Of a stretch of 48,248 bases of DNA, positions 11,718 to 23,942 are shown in pieces (positions within the stretch are counted from its first letter, which is position 1; the number at the start of each line of letters is the position of its first letter). Location: NCBI GenBank assembly GCA_020719775.1, contig DYPS01000008.1, forward strand, positions 1 through 48,248, read 5' to 3'. Position numbers and translations under genes: made by a program. The notes beneath the pieces were generated by a model. It had not been told where the DNA came from. It made no database searches and saw only the letters and a program-made list of their open reading frames with translations. Origin of the DNA: Desulfosporosinus sp. Lineage in GTDB: Bacteria > Campylobacterota > Campylobacteria > Campylobacterales > Arcobacteraceae.

Positions 11718-12184
11718 ATGGAAAAATATCACGGATTCGATCAGCTCTTTTACGATTATCTATTTTAGAAAATTGTTAATCAAGGTGGACTCAGAATGCA
11801 GCTCATAGCTTCATAAGTAGGTACTAATTATTTTATACAGTCAAAGAAATGCAGTTAAAACTAGCAGCCAAAGACCCTTTAAACATCTATCGGAAACAAT
11901 ATGGCAATATTTTTTAGGCACTCAAAGCGATCAAAGCGACACCTTATTTTATTCTCGACAATATGGTCATCAAAATGAAACCGCCTCAAGAAGTAAGATT
12001 GCTTGGCATTCGCAAGGATCTAATGGAGGTTTATTAAAAAAAGTTAGCTTAAAATCGATTAAAAGAAATTGAAATCATGAAAATTAACAACTAAAATTAG
12101 TGTCAAATATGTAATAAAATATATAATGTGAATGTTAATCCATTGGGAAACTGTGGAAAAGCCAATCATAAAGCTCGTTACTGA
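11718..12184 (+). CDS. Small zinc-ribbon-like protein (148 aa)
   Basis: Starts MEKYHGFDQLFYDYLFQK. One intron at 11821-11840 (20 nt) is required. The N-terminal 110 residues are helical, with no hydrophobic segment. Near the C-terminus CQICNKIYNVNVNP is followed by GNCGKANHKARY, giving C-x2-C ... C ... H, which could bind one zinc. I do not recognise the family. It is divergent from the pyrophosphatase gene and followed by the tRNA gene on the other strand. Confidence 0.8.
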
Positions 12185-12236
12185 TTTTAACAATGAATTT
12201 TGTTTTCATATTATTTGTTAATATAAATAAAAAAAT

Positions 12237-12308
12237 TCCCTATCCGGGGATCGAACCCGGCCCGCCAGGGTGAAAACCTGGTATCCTAACCATATAGACT
12301 AATAGGGA
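12237..12308 (-). tRNA. tRNA-Glu (UUC anticodon)
   Basis: The minus strand folds as a complete 72-nt cloverleaf. The acceptor stem pairs TCCCTAT with ATAGGGA, the T arm is CCGGG-TTCGATC-CCCGG, and the anticodon stem CCAGG/CCTGG encloses loop TTTTCAC, giving anticodon UUC for Glu. CCA is not encoded, as usual in eukaryotes. There is no intron. It is an ordinary Glu tRNA, not one of the UAR-reading Gln tRNAs the ciliate code requires. A T-rich run lies just beyond the 3' end, suitable for Pol III termination. Confidence 0.96.
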
Positions 12309-12386
12309 GTGTTACATTAACTCTCTTCACTGTCATCAAATAATAGAATCCATAGATAGTTATTAATGAAATCAAAGTCCAAAAAC

Positions 12387-13311
12387 TCAGAATCTAGGGT
12401 GATCAATTCTGATTGAGGCAGGCTTATATTACATATGAGCAGAAAATAAACCCAATTTAGGGTCATTTCTCTTTTGCTGGCCCACACTATACTGGGGTTT
12501 GCTTAGTTTGTCTGATCTTTGTTGCACTCCGACTGAAGAAGTGAGGTCATATGTTTGATTGAGTTGACAACGATTTTGGTGGCTGGGATCTCTTGGTCCT
12601 TTAGGGATTGACCAGTGAGGGCGATTTTCGTTCAAACTTGTGTATGAGCTCTTTTCAGTATGATATGCTCCAGGCCCCACAATTTCAGTAGTTGAGTTGA
12701 GTTCAATTAAAGGATCAAAACCTTTTACAGCTCTTCTTGCATAAAGACTGTAACTTGGCTGAATTGGGACTTCTGGTTTAATATTTGGAAGGTATTATGG
12801 TCCTGGAGTCATTTTATACTTCTTTTGGTCTGGGGGAAACTGAATATATAATAATTTACTCTGGTATCTCCTCCAAATCTAGTATTTCCTATAAAATTTC
12901 TTCTTCCTCTATCTGCTTCATTAAGTTCTAACTGAATCAGTCATAATTTACATCAACATCCTTTCTAAAGTAATGCTCATACTTTGCCTTAGTATCTAAT
13001 GTATTCCTAGCAGTGGTTCCAATCTTCCATTAAGGAGCCTTATCGAAGTTAAACTTATCATGAACTTCATAATTTGGTCCTTTTGGAGTTTGTTTTCCGA
13101 AGCAGTCAAGCACTGCAAATTCTTTATTAACATATTTCTTTGGACCGGCAGCTCTTGTTCCAGTTCCAAAAGAGTATAGAGGAGCACTAGGTTTAGTACC
13201 ATCAACCACTTCTCCAAATGCAGAATAAATATCTGTGTTGGAAAATTTTATGAGATCTTGGTAAGAATAAACTTTGGACTGAACTTTTTAAGGAGAATTC
13301 TTCTCTGTCAT
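12387..13311 (-). CDS. Sperm-tail Pro-Gly repeat (STPGR/SHIPPO) protein, first copy (294 aa)
   Basis: Starts MTEKNSPQKVQSKVYSYQDL. Introns of 20 nt at 12932-12951 and 12840-12859 join three exons. Repeated Pro-Gly-Pro/Gly-x-Tyr motifs mark the family: PKGPNYEVHD, MTPGPQYLPN, VGPGAYHTEK and a SIPKGPRDP segment. STPGR proteins (ODF3/SHIPPO, STPG1 and relatives) are thin, extended microtubule-associated proteins; several are microtubule inner proteins of cilia. The repeats here are spread through the whole chain with little ordered sequence between. It is one of three STPGR genes in this window, with little similarity outside the PG motifs, so they are not recent tandem copies. Which axonemal site it occupies is unknown. 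Confidence 0.85.
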
Positions 13312-14203
13312 TGGTAGTTGGATTCGAATAATAATAAACTTAAGATAGAGATTTAGAATAATAGCTGCATAATATCTAACTTTGGCTTAAATAAACTAAT
13401 ATTTGTTGTCTTTATAAATCAATGATTAATTTCTCATATGTTTTAATACATTTTCTTGCTAATTAAAAAAAATATTCTTCATAAAATTAAAAAAAAATTG
13501 CCTATTCGACTTGATACTTTGAATGGCGATATGTTGCTGTTTAAAGTTGTCGGCAATCACATATATTTTAAAAATAATAATACAGGAATATCATAATTCT
13601 TAAGGGAAGTGAAGGAAAAATAAAAATAAAATAATCTAACTTTTAAAAATGCTATTAATATAAATTTGATGTAGAATATTAATGGATAAAAACAAGTAAA
13701 CAGTTAGCATTTGAGGAAATTATTGTTTGATTTAATTTATGTTCGTAAAATTAAAATGAAGCATTATCAAATAGACTTTGAAGATATTGTGATCTGGAAC
13801 AGTTTAATTTAATTAATTGATTCAAAAACATGAAATTTTGATCATTAAGTTTTAATAAACTTGTAAAAATTTCAAGGACACTGCTTTTATGACTGCTCGT
13901 GATACTAAATTTATTGAACTGAAACTTTAAAAAATATATATACTTTTGCTTTGACCAAAGCTAAATTATGGAAAGAATAATTGAAGAATCGATTCAAGAA
14001 TATAGCTTTGAATAAAATAAATCTTTCTATAATTCAGTTGATTTAATTTTGTTGACTTGTGTTATCTTGATCATTTTATGAAAATTTTGTAAACAAACAA
14101 TGCTGATTAATGTAAAGATTCACACAGATAATTAGTCAGGATTTGAAGTAAGAAGAAAAGAGGAGGCAGATTAAATTTGGTATCGAGTGAATCTTATATA
14201 AAA
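13312..14203. other. AT-rich intergenic region with one micro-ORF
   Basis: About 900 bp, AT-rich, with frequent TGA in all frames. The only item of note is a 37-codon plus-strand frame at 13968-14081, described under findings. It presumably holds the divergent promoters of the flanking STPGR and Sey1 genes. Confidence 0.5.
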
Positions 14204-16118
14204 ATGATAAAATTGATCAATTAGCAATCGGAAATCAAGTATTTTAAATCTAACCTAGCGAATAACTAACTGCTTTTCCAAACGCAAACGTAAACATCGC
14301 CATTTTTGGAACACAAGCGTCTGGAAAAAGCACTCTCCTTAACTTCGCTTTAAATTGCAGTTTTCCAGTATTGGACACTCTTCAAAACAGAGAGAGATGC
14401 ACGAAAGGAGTATGGCTACAGAATATAAATTTAATAAATGTAATAGATACTGAAGGATTCGATTCTGCAGAAAGATAAGAAGAATAAAAAATATTTTAAA
14501 AGCAGATCAGTTTGTTTTGTGTGGCCTTATCTGATATTGTAATCATCAACCTTTTCATGAATGAAATTGGACGTTACTCTGGTAGCCACTTGGACATAAT
14601 ATAAACTATTTTTAAAGTTGGAGAGAGGTTGGTGATGGTTCAGCAAAAAAAAATTATATTTGTTATAAGAGATTGCACATAGGATGCAAATCAAAAATTG
14701 CTTGAATAAGATCTTACCAGTAAAATTAATACACTTACTGCAAAATTTAGTAATAAAAATTTAAAATTTACTATCCAATTTTATTTTATGAGTCACTACA
14801 TATATTAACCGTAACGCTTTGCAGAAGAAGCAAAAAATTTGTTAAAACAGCTAACTGTCAAAAAACAATCAACTTTTAATAGTTACTCATCAAATGACAA
14901 AGTAATTTATATCAAAGATCTTTGGAAGAAGATAAAAATTGATAATGAAATTGATCTCAAATCCATTGATGATGCCTTAAAGTCACATGTTTTCAAAAGA
15001 TTACAAGTCGAATCGATTACTCTATTGAACTAATAGATTATACATCTCAATACTTTGGGATAAGTCAAGACCTATGATAGATATGTTGAAATATTAAAAA
15101 ATATTTCTTTGTAGCATTTTGCAGCAAATCGGCCACGTCATGTCAAAGTTAAATAACTTGAAGGAGTAAATGCAATGACCTATTAATTATTCGAGCCAAC
15201 TGCATTAAAACACTTCAACTAAATAATAATAAAGAATATTGAAAATGAACTTGAACAAAAACTTAGTGATTAAATTTAAAGAAATAAAAAAAATAAAAAG
15301 CTTTCCTATATGATTTTTAAGAAACGAAAAGAGATTGTGGATATTTATAAGAAGGTTATTTTGAATCATAAATAATATTCTCTTTATTTAAAATATTTTC
15401 ATGAAAAACTATCTGAGATAATTACCAAAGAAGAGAGAAAACTCAATCATCTGTTTAATATTTTTGAAATCACAGTATAAAAATAACTCAATTAACTAAT
15501 TAGCAAACAAACAAGTGCACTTAACTTCAAGCCATAAGAAATTCAGCAAAAGATAAAATAGTTATGTCAAGAATATCAATACAATTAATGGTAAATTGAC
15601 TTCAAATAAATTTGGTAAAAAGTTAGTTACAGATGTATTTAAAAGTTATTACCTCAACAAATTCAATAAAAGTCACTGAAATGTAAAAATGATTTGTGGT
15701 TTCTATCGGGAGATCAATCGACAAATATCATAGCTTATCACACAAAAATTGAGAAAAAAGCTTTAGACTTTTGTAGAGATATTCTTCAGTTCATGCATGA
15801 GTAAAATATATTTGCACAGCCCCTCAATGAAGTGAGAGATGTTATTAAATAATGTTTAAGCAAAAGACTCGACTAAGAAGTAATTTTTCTGTTATTTAGA
15901 ATCATAGATACAAATTTTCCTTTATGATTATATCAATCCTGTTGCTGCTTCTCTATGGAGAGATGGAAACTATATTAGGTTGGACTTCTTTGAAGAAAAA
16001 GCAGCGTAAATTTTATTTAAAGCTCTATTGGTATGGAGCCATCATTTTCTTAATTGGCACTTTAGCTGATTAGTGGTGGCAAAAAAATAAATGTAAATTT
16101 GTAAAATAAACACCTTGA
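14204..16118 (+). CDS. Sey1/RHD3/atlastin-type ER-fusion GTPase (624 aa)
   Basis: A dynamin-superfamily GTPase that fuses ER tubules. The start MIKLINQQSEIN leads across a 20-nt intron (14239-14258) into VNIAIFGTQASGKSTLLN, with the P-loop GTQASGKST at about residues 29-37. TKGVWLQ carries the switch-I Thr, VIDTEGFDSAE the G3 DxxG (about 75), and FVIRD the RD motif that replaces the usual NKxD (about 146). All match RHD3/Sey1 order. A long helical bundle follows. A 20-nt intron at 15880-15899 splices on the last exon, which supplies two hydrophobic segments (about 558-575, MIISILLLLLYG, and 597-609, YGAIIFLIGTLAD), the hairpin anchor in the ER. Without that splice the protein would end early and lack the anchor, which supports the model. 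At 624 aa it is shorter than the yeast protein (776 aa). Confidence 0.92.
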
Positions 16119-16156
16119 TAAATAATATTGTGTTATTTTTGAAAAATATAGAAGTA

Positions 16157-16833
16157 TCATCGATAGTTTCTGAGCCCAACTTGCCATGCTAAAGATGGCA
16201 GACACACCTGGCTTCTTCCATGAATTTTGGTGAACGTTTCAAGAAAGCCATAATTTTTAGTTCTTAAAAGTTTTTCAGTATAAGGTTATTGTCTATGAGC
16301 TCCATCTAAAGCAGGTTCTGTATCGTTTGAAGTCAACAAATGTATTTTATTTATACAATCCTAACTTATATCAATATTACTTTTTTAATAAATTTTGGAA
16401 TTTATTTACGATCTTTAAATGGAATACAAGTAAACTCCTTTTCAGATTTTGCATTTGATATCTTTTGAGAATCATTGCTTCTCAATTGTGAATAAAAATG
16501 CAGTTGTTACTCAGTTTGTTTTTGATGTTTATCTCCTTTCAATATCATATGATCAAACTCGTTTGCGTGAATTTTACTAATTCCTGGTTCATTTTTTAAA
16601 GCTAATCTAATTGCAGTTAGTTCTGTTTTTTTGAAATATACTTATGGAGGTGCTGAGTCTTTGGGGTGAAGTTTGTCTATTGCGATGTTGTCTCTCAGAT
16701 TAATAACCCAATTTAAATCATTCTAAGTATTGCTGCCAGAGTTAATAAGATGCCTGAATTCTGTTACATTCCTGCTCATAAAATTCCTATTTTTTTTATC
16801 CTTTCTTTGAGTTGATTTCTTTTGATCAGTCAT
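16157..16833 (-). CDS. Uncharacterised basic protein (218 aa)
   Basis: Starts MTDQKKSTQRKDKKNRNF. A 20-nt intron at 16361-16380 joins two exons, ending LAWQVGLRNYR. Rich in Lys, Asn and Gln, with no membrane segment. The segment VYFKKTELTAIRLALKNEP near residue 70 looks like an ordered helix. I do not recognise the family. It converges tail-to-tail with the Sey1 gene, leaving 38 bp between the stops. Confidence 0.75.
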
Positions 16834-16914
16834 ATAATCAGTGATAGAAGAATATACAAAAAAAATCTTCGAATTATTAATTCAAATTTATATACAATGA
16901 CTGAAACAAAACGA

Positions 16915-18924
16915 TCAGATTCGAACTTAATGATTAAATCTAGTTTCAACTTTATTGTGCAAAGCATGATTTTTTGTTGGCAAATGCTGTTGAACTAATC
17001 TTTAATGTGATTGTGCCAAATAATGAGCTATAGATGTTTGACAAAGATTAATACTCTTATTATAAATTTGACCTGCAGGGCATGCTTCACAAGACAGTTT
17101 TTTACTATTCCAAACAGGAGTTTCAACAGGACATACACTTATCGTACCTGAAAGAGATGGTTGAGATGATTTTGGCTAACATTTCTTTGAAACTGCGTTG
17201 AAGATTTAATTCACTGAACATTGAACCAAGGTAGATTTGCAATAAGCAAGATCTACATCATAAACGGTATCAACAGGACAAAGGGTACATTTTGAAATTG
17301 TAAAATTCCAATACGGAGTTGTTTGATTGCATCGTTCACAAGCTAGGCTATTATCGTTCCAAAAAGTTCCAAGAGGACACATTCCCATTTGACCAGTTGT
17401 TCTAACAGTTTCACATTGGCCTGTGGCTGAATTGTATATTTTATCAGAAGTACAAATTTGAGGAGTTGAAGTGCTAGTAGGTGATGTAGTATTGTTTTTA
17501 TTATCAGCTAAACAAATATTATTTAAGGAGTTCCAAACAGTGTTTACAGGGCAAGTTTCGCAATTTTTTGTATTGAGATTATAAAAAGGAGTATTTGAAG
17601 GACATTTGTTGCAAGCTAAATCAGTTGTACTCCAGTAAGGTTTTTCGGGAGGGCATTATGAAAACGTACCAGTTCTGTCAGGGACAGTTGAAGGAGTTGA
17701 AGGAGTTATAGGAGTAGAAGGAACTATGTTTTAACAAGTTTTAGAAATTTGAGAATAACTAGTGCCAGCAGGACATGTTTATGGGGTATCATTTGCTTTA
17801 TTGATACAAACCATAAGCAATTAATGCCAGTTTTCATTTGCTGTACATATTCTACAAGATAATAAAATGGGATCGAAATAAGGTTTTTATTTTTAGCATT
17901 TTTGACAAGATAAAGATGCTTGATTCCAAATTGGTTTATCTTTAGGACAATTAGAGGCAGTTCCTAAATTTATTTGACATTTTTTGCTTTCTTAATCAAA
18001 ATATTGACCAGTTGGACATACTTTATTATAAACACAGAGACGGGTCACAGAATCAAGAATTAAACCTTGTTGCTCACAGCTCACTTAACAAATTCTGGTT
18101 CCTACATTAAACAATGGTTTTTCTTTGGGGCAAGCGAAACATTAATTGCTTGTGAGGTTAGCAAATGGTGTTTTTTTATCACACTGAGTTAGATTAGTGT
18201 TATTGGAAAGATTGAAAATCATGAGTCTATATTTTTATTCAGTAGTATTTCCATAGCTCCAACTGTTTGTATCAATCAAATTATCCCTATAAACATAGTT
18301 GACAACCTTGCAGCACTATGATGTAATTGTATCAGTCATTATTCTCACATAATTATTCATTCTATCTATTTATTGTCTTATGGCTTGAATTGCTGGACAG
18401 TTTCCATTTGGACACTTGGGATTGTCATAGGGTTTGCCATTTTCATCTATTCCAATCTTTCCTTCTAGTATTTTAATTTCAGCTGAGGCATTGTCTATCT
18501 GGGCTTTTAGATTGTCTTTTTGAATTTGAGTTACATTAATGCATTGACAGGATCTTAGAGCGAATGGCACATTTAGGTACTTTTGAATATTGAATAGTGC
18601 ATCTCTTTCGTTTGCGAGTGATTCCTGTAAAATGATGATTTGAGCACTTGCTGTTATGTTGGTTGTATTGAGCTGATTATTGATATTGGTAAATTGGTCT
18701 TGAATTTTTTTGAGATCATCATCTAAACGACCTTGAATACCGTTCAATTAGTAGAAGTAAACACTTTGATCATATGGTTGAGTATTTTAGTTATGACTAC
18801 TAGGCTGAATATGAAGACTAGAACTAGGTTTTAGCAATGCCAACATTACTAAAATTAGGAGCACTTTTGAAAAGGATTGTCCAGTTTTATTGTTTCCCTT
18901 GTCAGTAACAGCAACAAATCTCAT
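16915..18924 (-). CDS. Cysteine-rich surface-type protein with N-terminal membrane segment (669 aa)
   Basis: One uninterrupted frame of 670 codons. A hydrophobic stretch (VLLILVMLALLKP, about residues 23-35) behind a short basic head suggests a signal peptide or type-II anchor. Residues 60-190 form a helical, probably coiled-coil region (DDDLKKIQDQFTNINNQL). From about residue 230 to 650 there are repeated cysteine modules of the pattern C-P-x(3-5)-P-x-W/Y-x(6-9)-C-x2-C, for example CPPEKPYWSTTDLACNKCP and CPLGTFWNDNSLACERC, resembling growth-factor-receptor/furin-type repeats found in ciliate surface proteins. A Thr/Pro/Ser linker divides two blocks. The paired cysteines imply an oxidising compartment, so I infer a secreted or surface location. 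The 38-residue tail after the last module is His/Gln-rich. Ligand unknown. Confidence 0.85.
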
Positions 18925-19058
18925 TTAACTTTGAATTAAATCAAATAAAAAATTATAAATTTGTCAGTTATCATATTCAATTAGAAATAATCCACAGCTA
19001 CTAGATCTCTTTGAACATCAATTATCAATTAAAAACATAAAATTGAATAAACAATGGA

Positions 19059-19925
19059 TCAATGGTATACACTCACTGGATTAGTGCTTCGAGTAGATTT
19101 GAAAATATTAGTTGAAGGTTTATTTTTATCCTTTGGAGACCACTAAGCAATTAAGTCATATATTGGTCCAGGTCCAGTTTACTTTGGTTCACTAAACCTT
19201 TTTTACTTAGATAAGAGTTGACTCTAAACATTGATAATTAATTACTTTAGTATTGTTTTTTGAGTTCAGTAATTTATCGAATGTAACATATTTAGATTAT
19301 ATCGGATGGTATGTTTGAGGACAAGGCAATTTTGGCAAAGAATTAGTTCGCTTAGATTTTATGCCATCTTTATTTTTGTCTTATGAGGAGTTCACTGAAG
19401 GGTTGTGAAAGTTTGACTTATAACCAAATGGCTAAATGAATTTTTGCTTACTTTGAGAGTGTTATATGATCCAGGATCGATATTAAGGCAATCGCGTTTC
19501 ACTTAATTAAATATTGAATCTTTGAATTAAGATACTTTTTCTCTAATGCGTTGATCTAAAATAGAATGCCACTCTCTAATCTTATTTGATTTATCAACAT
19601 GAAGCTCATAATTTCCAACCCCAGGAATATTCTTCTTAGCTTTGACAATTTGCTAAATAAAATTTTTAGAGGGCTTTTTGGCTTAAGCTGCAAAATCTAT
19701 CTTTGTGTATACTTTTTTTGAATGTTTTGCATCTTAGGGATTTATCACGTAAGCGCCAGGTCCTGGTATTTTTTTTGACGACTTTTGAAGCTCAACAAAA
19801 AAGGACTCTTTTGACTTATGTTTTGGCTGCAAAGGTTTTTAATTATGATTTCTCAAATCAACATAATATGGAGGATTGCATCTACCCATCTGGTGAGTAA
19901 TTTCGTATATAGTTTTGATATCCAT
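19059..19925 (-). CDS. STPGR (Pro-Gly repeat) protein, second copy (274 aa)
   Basis: Starts MDIKTIYEITHQMGRCNPP. Introns at 19432-19451 (20 nt) and 19224-19245 (22 nt) are needed. Pro-Gly motifs: KIPGPGAYVINP (about residue 55), NIPGVGNYELHV (about 100), NIDPGSYNTLK (about 155), LPCPQTYHPIQ and TGPGPIYDLIAQW (about 240). The spacing and the PGP-x-Y core are typical of SHIPPO/STPGR microtubule-binding proteins of cilia and basal bodies. Outside these motifs the chain is polar and Lys/Ser-rich. The C-terminus SVYH is set by TGA at 19059. It is on the same strand as, and 83 bp downstream of, the coiled-coil gene. Confidence 0.84.
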
Positions 19926-20008
19926 ACAATAAAATTATGATGAGTTCTAAAGAGTACTAGTCAATTATAAATATTAAACTTTAAATTAGAAGATTGAAGA
20001 AAGTACTA

Positions 20009-21135
20009 TCAAATATTTAATTTTCTTGGTTATGGTTGAATCATGCTCATTGCACTCGTCTTGAACATAATCTATTCGCCATTTCTTTTAGTAGGACTAA
20101 GGGCTGACACTCCACTTGGATTAATTGTTGAGCCAATGCCTTCTTGACTATCACTTACCAATCTTTTGCACTGATCTGATATATTTTATAAAACTTAATA
20201 TTCTCTTTATAACTGTTTTTCTTCTTATTTCAATAAATTTCTCTCTTATAATAATTTTTATCTGCATTTTTTCATGACTTCTTTTTTCCAACAGCCTTTA
20301 GGATCCATCTAATCACAACATTTGACTTCGTTTGTCGACTCCATGGTTTTCAGAATTGAATTCCATATTTTGAGTAAATCAGCTTCAATACTTCTCATTT
20401 GCTTATGAATACTATCAGTGAATTCTCTAAGTCTTTAACTTCTTTTTTTGGCTTATTGATGCATTTTTTCTTTAAATATTAAAGCCATTTCTGCTTTGTG
20501 GATGCGTGTTTATTTTTCCATATTTTGATCATTTTTCTTTTTCCATTTTTTTTTCTCTTCATCAAAGTACTATGCCTTCGCAATATATGGATTCATTTAT
20601 TCTTTTAGTTTAACCAGCTAATTTTGCTTTCTAAATCAAATCATAATTACAAAATTATTGCTAACGACAAATCTTATATTTATTTGTTTTTCTTTTACAG
20701 ATTTCTCATTAAATTTTCACATTATTTTTGTTTATTATTCATCACATAATTGCGAACAGTTTAATATGTTTACTAACTGCAGTTGGCACGAACCTCTTTT
20801 AGAGCTGAATTGACCAAACTCGATTAAAATTATTAAGTAAATTTACTTTTAATGAGAGATTCGTCATCTCCATAATTATATGCGCTGCTGATATTACTAA
20901 GGCTTGAATCAATTGGGAGTATTTACATGCTTCCAAACCCTTATTTATGGCGAGAACGATGTAATTTTTCTTTAATTTCCTCCATAAGTTAATTTTGTTT
21001 TTGGATGAGTTAATGGTCACAAACGATATTTAGTTTTTCTGTTTCCAAATAATGATTTATGACACTAATTTTCACCTAATTCCAGTGCGAATCAGTGAAT
21101 AAACTGTACTACCCATTCATTTGTAGGTTCTCCAT
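20009..21135 (-). CDS. Coiled-coil protein (368 aa)
   Basis: Starts MENLQMNGQYSLFTDSHW. A 20-nt intron at 20631-20650 joins ...LSLAIIL to KQNQLVKLKEQM. Long charged heptad-like stretches (EEKKKWKKKNDQNMEKQ, KQEEKQLQREYQVLQNIS) point to coiled coil over most of residues 150-310. A short Cys cluster (KCCDQMDPKGCWKK) sits at about residue 240. The Ser/Pro-rich tail (INPSGVSALSPTKR) contains a possible proline-directed phosphosite. No signal peptide or membrane segment. Family not recognised; a structural or cytoskeletal role is only an inference. Confidence 0.83.
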
Positions 21136-21273
21136 TATTATATAAAATGTGATTCATCAATAAATTAAATCAAAAAGATAGATATCTGAATAAATTTGAG
21201 ATAAATTTAAAAACGACTGACATAAATTTCAATATAAAGAAATAAGGAAATAGATATAACAACATATGAATGA

Positions 21274-21711
21274 TCATTGCTCTTTGACTATTAGTTAATC
21301 TTAACTTAAGTTATTTTTATTAATTTCGCCTGGAACAGGAGAGTTAGCTGTTCTATTTCTGATTTGATTACGCTGACTTTCCAAAAACAGTTAAAACTAT
21401 TTTTTTCCAACAGTTTTATTTAGGGATTGATATCGAGCATTGAGACTATTAGATATTTTTGATAATTAGCGTTTTGGTTTATTTTTTTTAAGTCTAAAGC
21501 TATTGTTGATGTGTAGTAGTCCATTGGTTAGTATTTTATTTAATTTTTTATCCAGTATCTAATTTTTACGGTTAACGACTTTGGTCTTGATTAGAACTTG
21601 TCGATTGTTTTTACTTGCAAAAAAATACTAAAGGTGTTGATCTACTAGGGCATCATAATAGATATTATTGTTACTCAAGGGTTAAATCCGAAACTACCTT
21701 CTCTTCTGCAT
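21274..21711 (-). CDS. Small basic protein (145 aa)
   Basis: Intronless frame MQKRRQFRIQPLSNNN... ending at TGA 21274-21276. Very Lys/Arg/Asn/Gln-rich (for example NSFRLKKNKPKRQLSKISN), with no hydrophobic segment. The charge would suit nucleic-acid or microtubule binding, but no motif supports either. It is divergent from the dynein intermediate chain gene, 167 bp apart. Confidence 0.6.
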
Positions 21712-21878
21712 AATAGAAAATAAAGAAATATTATATAAGCTCACATAATATCTGTCGCTCGAAAATATTCAATAAATTATCCTACACAAATATATCAATG
21801 AACAAGCGAGGATGAGTTAGTTTGGATTGTTGTCAATATTAATATAACTTACTTTATTAAATTTAATTTATTCAAATC

Positions 21879-23895
21879 ATGCGTCCCACCAGAGCTGGAT
21901 TAAAAAAGGCACTTCCATCACAAGCAGCACTTGTTGTAACCCTCTATTAACCCAGAAAAAAGGAACTAAAAAAGCTGAGATTATACATGCCAATGATGTG
22001 AACGTCGTCAACGAAGAGGAAGATGATTAAGCTCAGGTACTTTTCTCATTATTTAGAAAATCCCAGAATATGCTCGTCTTAGTCCCGCTGAGTTGAACCT
22101 AACCATAACACGCACATTAGTTGTTTCTAATCCTCAAGCTGAGCCAAACCGAATAATGTACGATTACTTGGACAGAAAAAATAAGGAAAACGACTCAGTT
22201 GATCAAATAGTGATGCATTTTAGCTTAGAAGGAGACTATATTCACACTTCTTCTAATGAATACAAGATTCAAGAAGAAATTTAATACATTCGCAAAACCA
22301 AATTTGAACAAGTTAAAAGACAAGCCGAACAGGAAGAACCTGGCTCAGGCAAAAATGTAGAAGCTATTAAGCAAGCTATGAGAAATAAGTTTGATTATAA
22401 GAGTAGATAAGTGCAAACCATATATCCATCAATCAAAGAGAGAGGAGCTGCAACTTGCCCGCCAATTACAGATAATCTGCGAGGAGAAGTCACTCAATGG
22501 GAAATTTGGGATTCTTATATTGAAGAATTTAAAAAAGAAAATAAAGATGATGAAAAAGTCAGCTAAAAGAAAGAAAAGAAACCCACTGATTCAGGAGGAA
22601 GATATTCCAATTCTTTCAAGCGATGTATGAAAATCATGGAGAGAATGATTCGTCAAAACGAGGAAGACAAAAAATATAATGACTATAAATATTATTGGCA
22701 ATAAGGGGAATAGGCACAAAGCCCAGAAGGATAGCTGCTTCCTATTTGGAGGCTTAGTTATGAAAAGAAAAAGAAACATGTTACATCTATTGTGTGGAAT
22801 CCAAAATACAAAGATCTTTTTGCTATTTCATTGGGAAGTTACGATTTTGCCAAACAAAAAGCTGGACAAATTCTTGTTTGGTCTCTTAAGAATGTGACTT
22901 TTCCATAATATAAATACGAAAGTTTGCCCACAGGAGTTATGTGTCTTGACTGGCATCCTTCATCTCCTGCTCTTTTAGCAGCCGGCCTTTACGATGGTAC
23001 AGTTTTGGTTTATGATGTGAGAAATAAGCATAATAAACCAATATATGAATCAACTGTTCGTACTCAAAAACATACTGATCCTGTTTGGCAGATTAGATGG
23101 AATCCTGATATCAGTGAGAAATACAACTTTTACTCAATTTCATCTGATGGACGAGTAATGAATTGGAGTCTTATGAAGAATAAATTAGAGCCAGAAGAAG
23201 TCTTCAAACTCAAATTAACAGGATAAAAAGAAGAAGAAACTTCATTCATTGGTCTTGCTTGTGGTCTTTGTTTTGACTTTAACAAATTTGATAATTTTTC
23301 ATTTTTGGTTGGAACAGAGGAGGGAAAAATTCACAAATGCTCATTGGCATATTCAGGACAATATCAATAAACTTATAAAGGTCATTTACTAGCTGTATAT
23401 AAAGTAAGATGGAACCACTATCATCCTACTACGTTTATTTCAGCTTCTGCAGATTGGACAGTCAGAATTTGGGATTCTACTTATCCACAGGCTCAAGTTA
23501 TGTTATTTGATATGGGAATGATTGTCGTTGATGCGATGTGGGCTCCTTACTCATCAACAGTGTTTGCTTGTGCCACTCTTGATAGAATCTATGTTTATGA
23601 TCTTAATGTTGAAAAACATAAAAGTTTAGCAGATAAAAAACCTGTGAAAAATCCAAAACTAACAAATTTAGCATTTAATAGCAAAGATCCAATCATTCTT
23701 CTTGGAGACTCATTTGGAGGCATTACTGTGATCAAGCTATCTCCAAATTTGTTAAAAAGAGGACCTGAAATTAAGAAAAAAGAGTAAAACCAGAAAAACG
23801 TACCTCCTCCTCCAACTGAAGAGTAAATTAAAGCTTTTGAGAAGAAAAAGATGGATGATTTGATTTCCTTAGTGTCAAAATGGGACAGAGAGTGA
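21879..23895 (+). CDS. DNAI1: Axonemal outer-arm dynein intermediate chain 1 (658 aa)
   Basis: Starts MRPTRAGLKKALPSQAALV; 20-nt introns at 21936-21955 and 22037-22056. The early segment NLTITRTLVVSNPQAEPN and the VDQIVMHF motif are typical of DNAI1/Chlamydomonas IC78 N-termini. A charged linker follows, then a WD-repeat propeller from about residue 330: SIVWNPKYKDLFAIS, VMCLDWHPSSPALLAAGLYD, GTVLVYDVRNKHNKPI, VRWNHYHPTTFISASAD and WTVRIWDSTYP are clear blades. IC1 anchors outer dynein arms to the doublet and links heavy and light chains. The length agrees with IC78 (683 aa) and human DNAI1 (699 aa). The C-terminus is a Pro run followed by a basic helix. Confidence 0.95.
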
Positions 23896-23942
23896 AAATG
23901 ATTATTGGCCAGGCTATATATAAAGTTAAAACAAATAAATTA

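Noticed and set aside
14100-14203. Upstream ATG at 14100 for the Sey1 gene
   Set aside because: It runs into TGA and needs two odd introns; ATG 14204 with a single 20-nt intron fits better.
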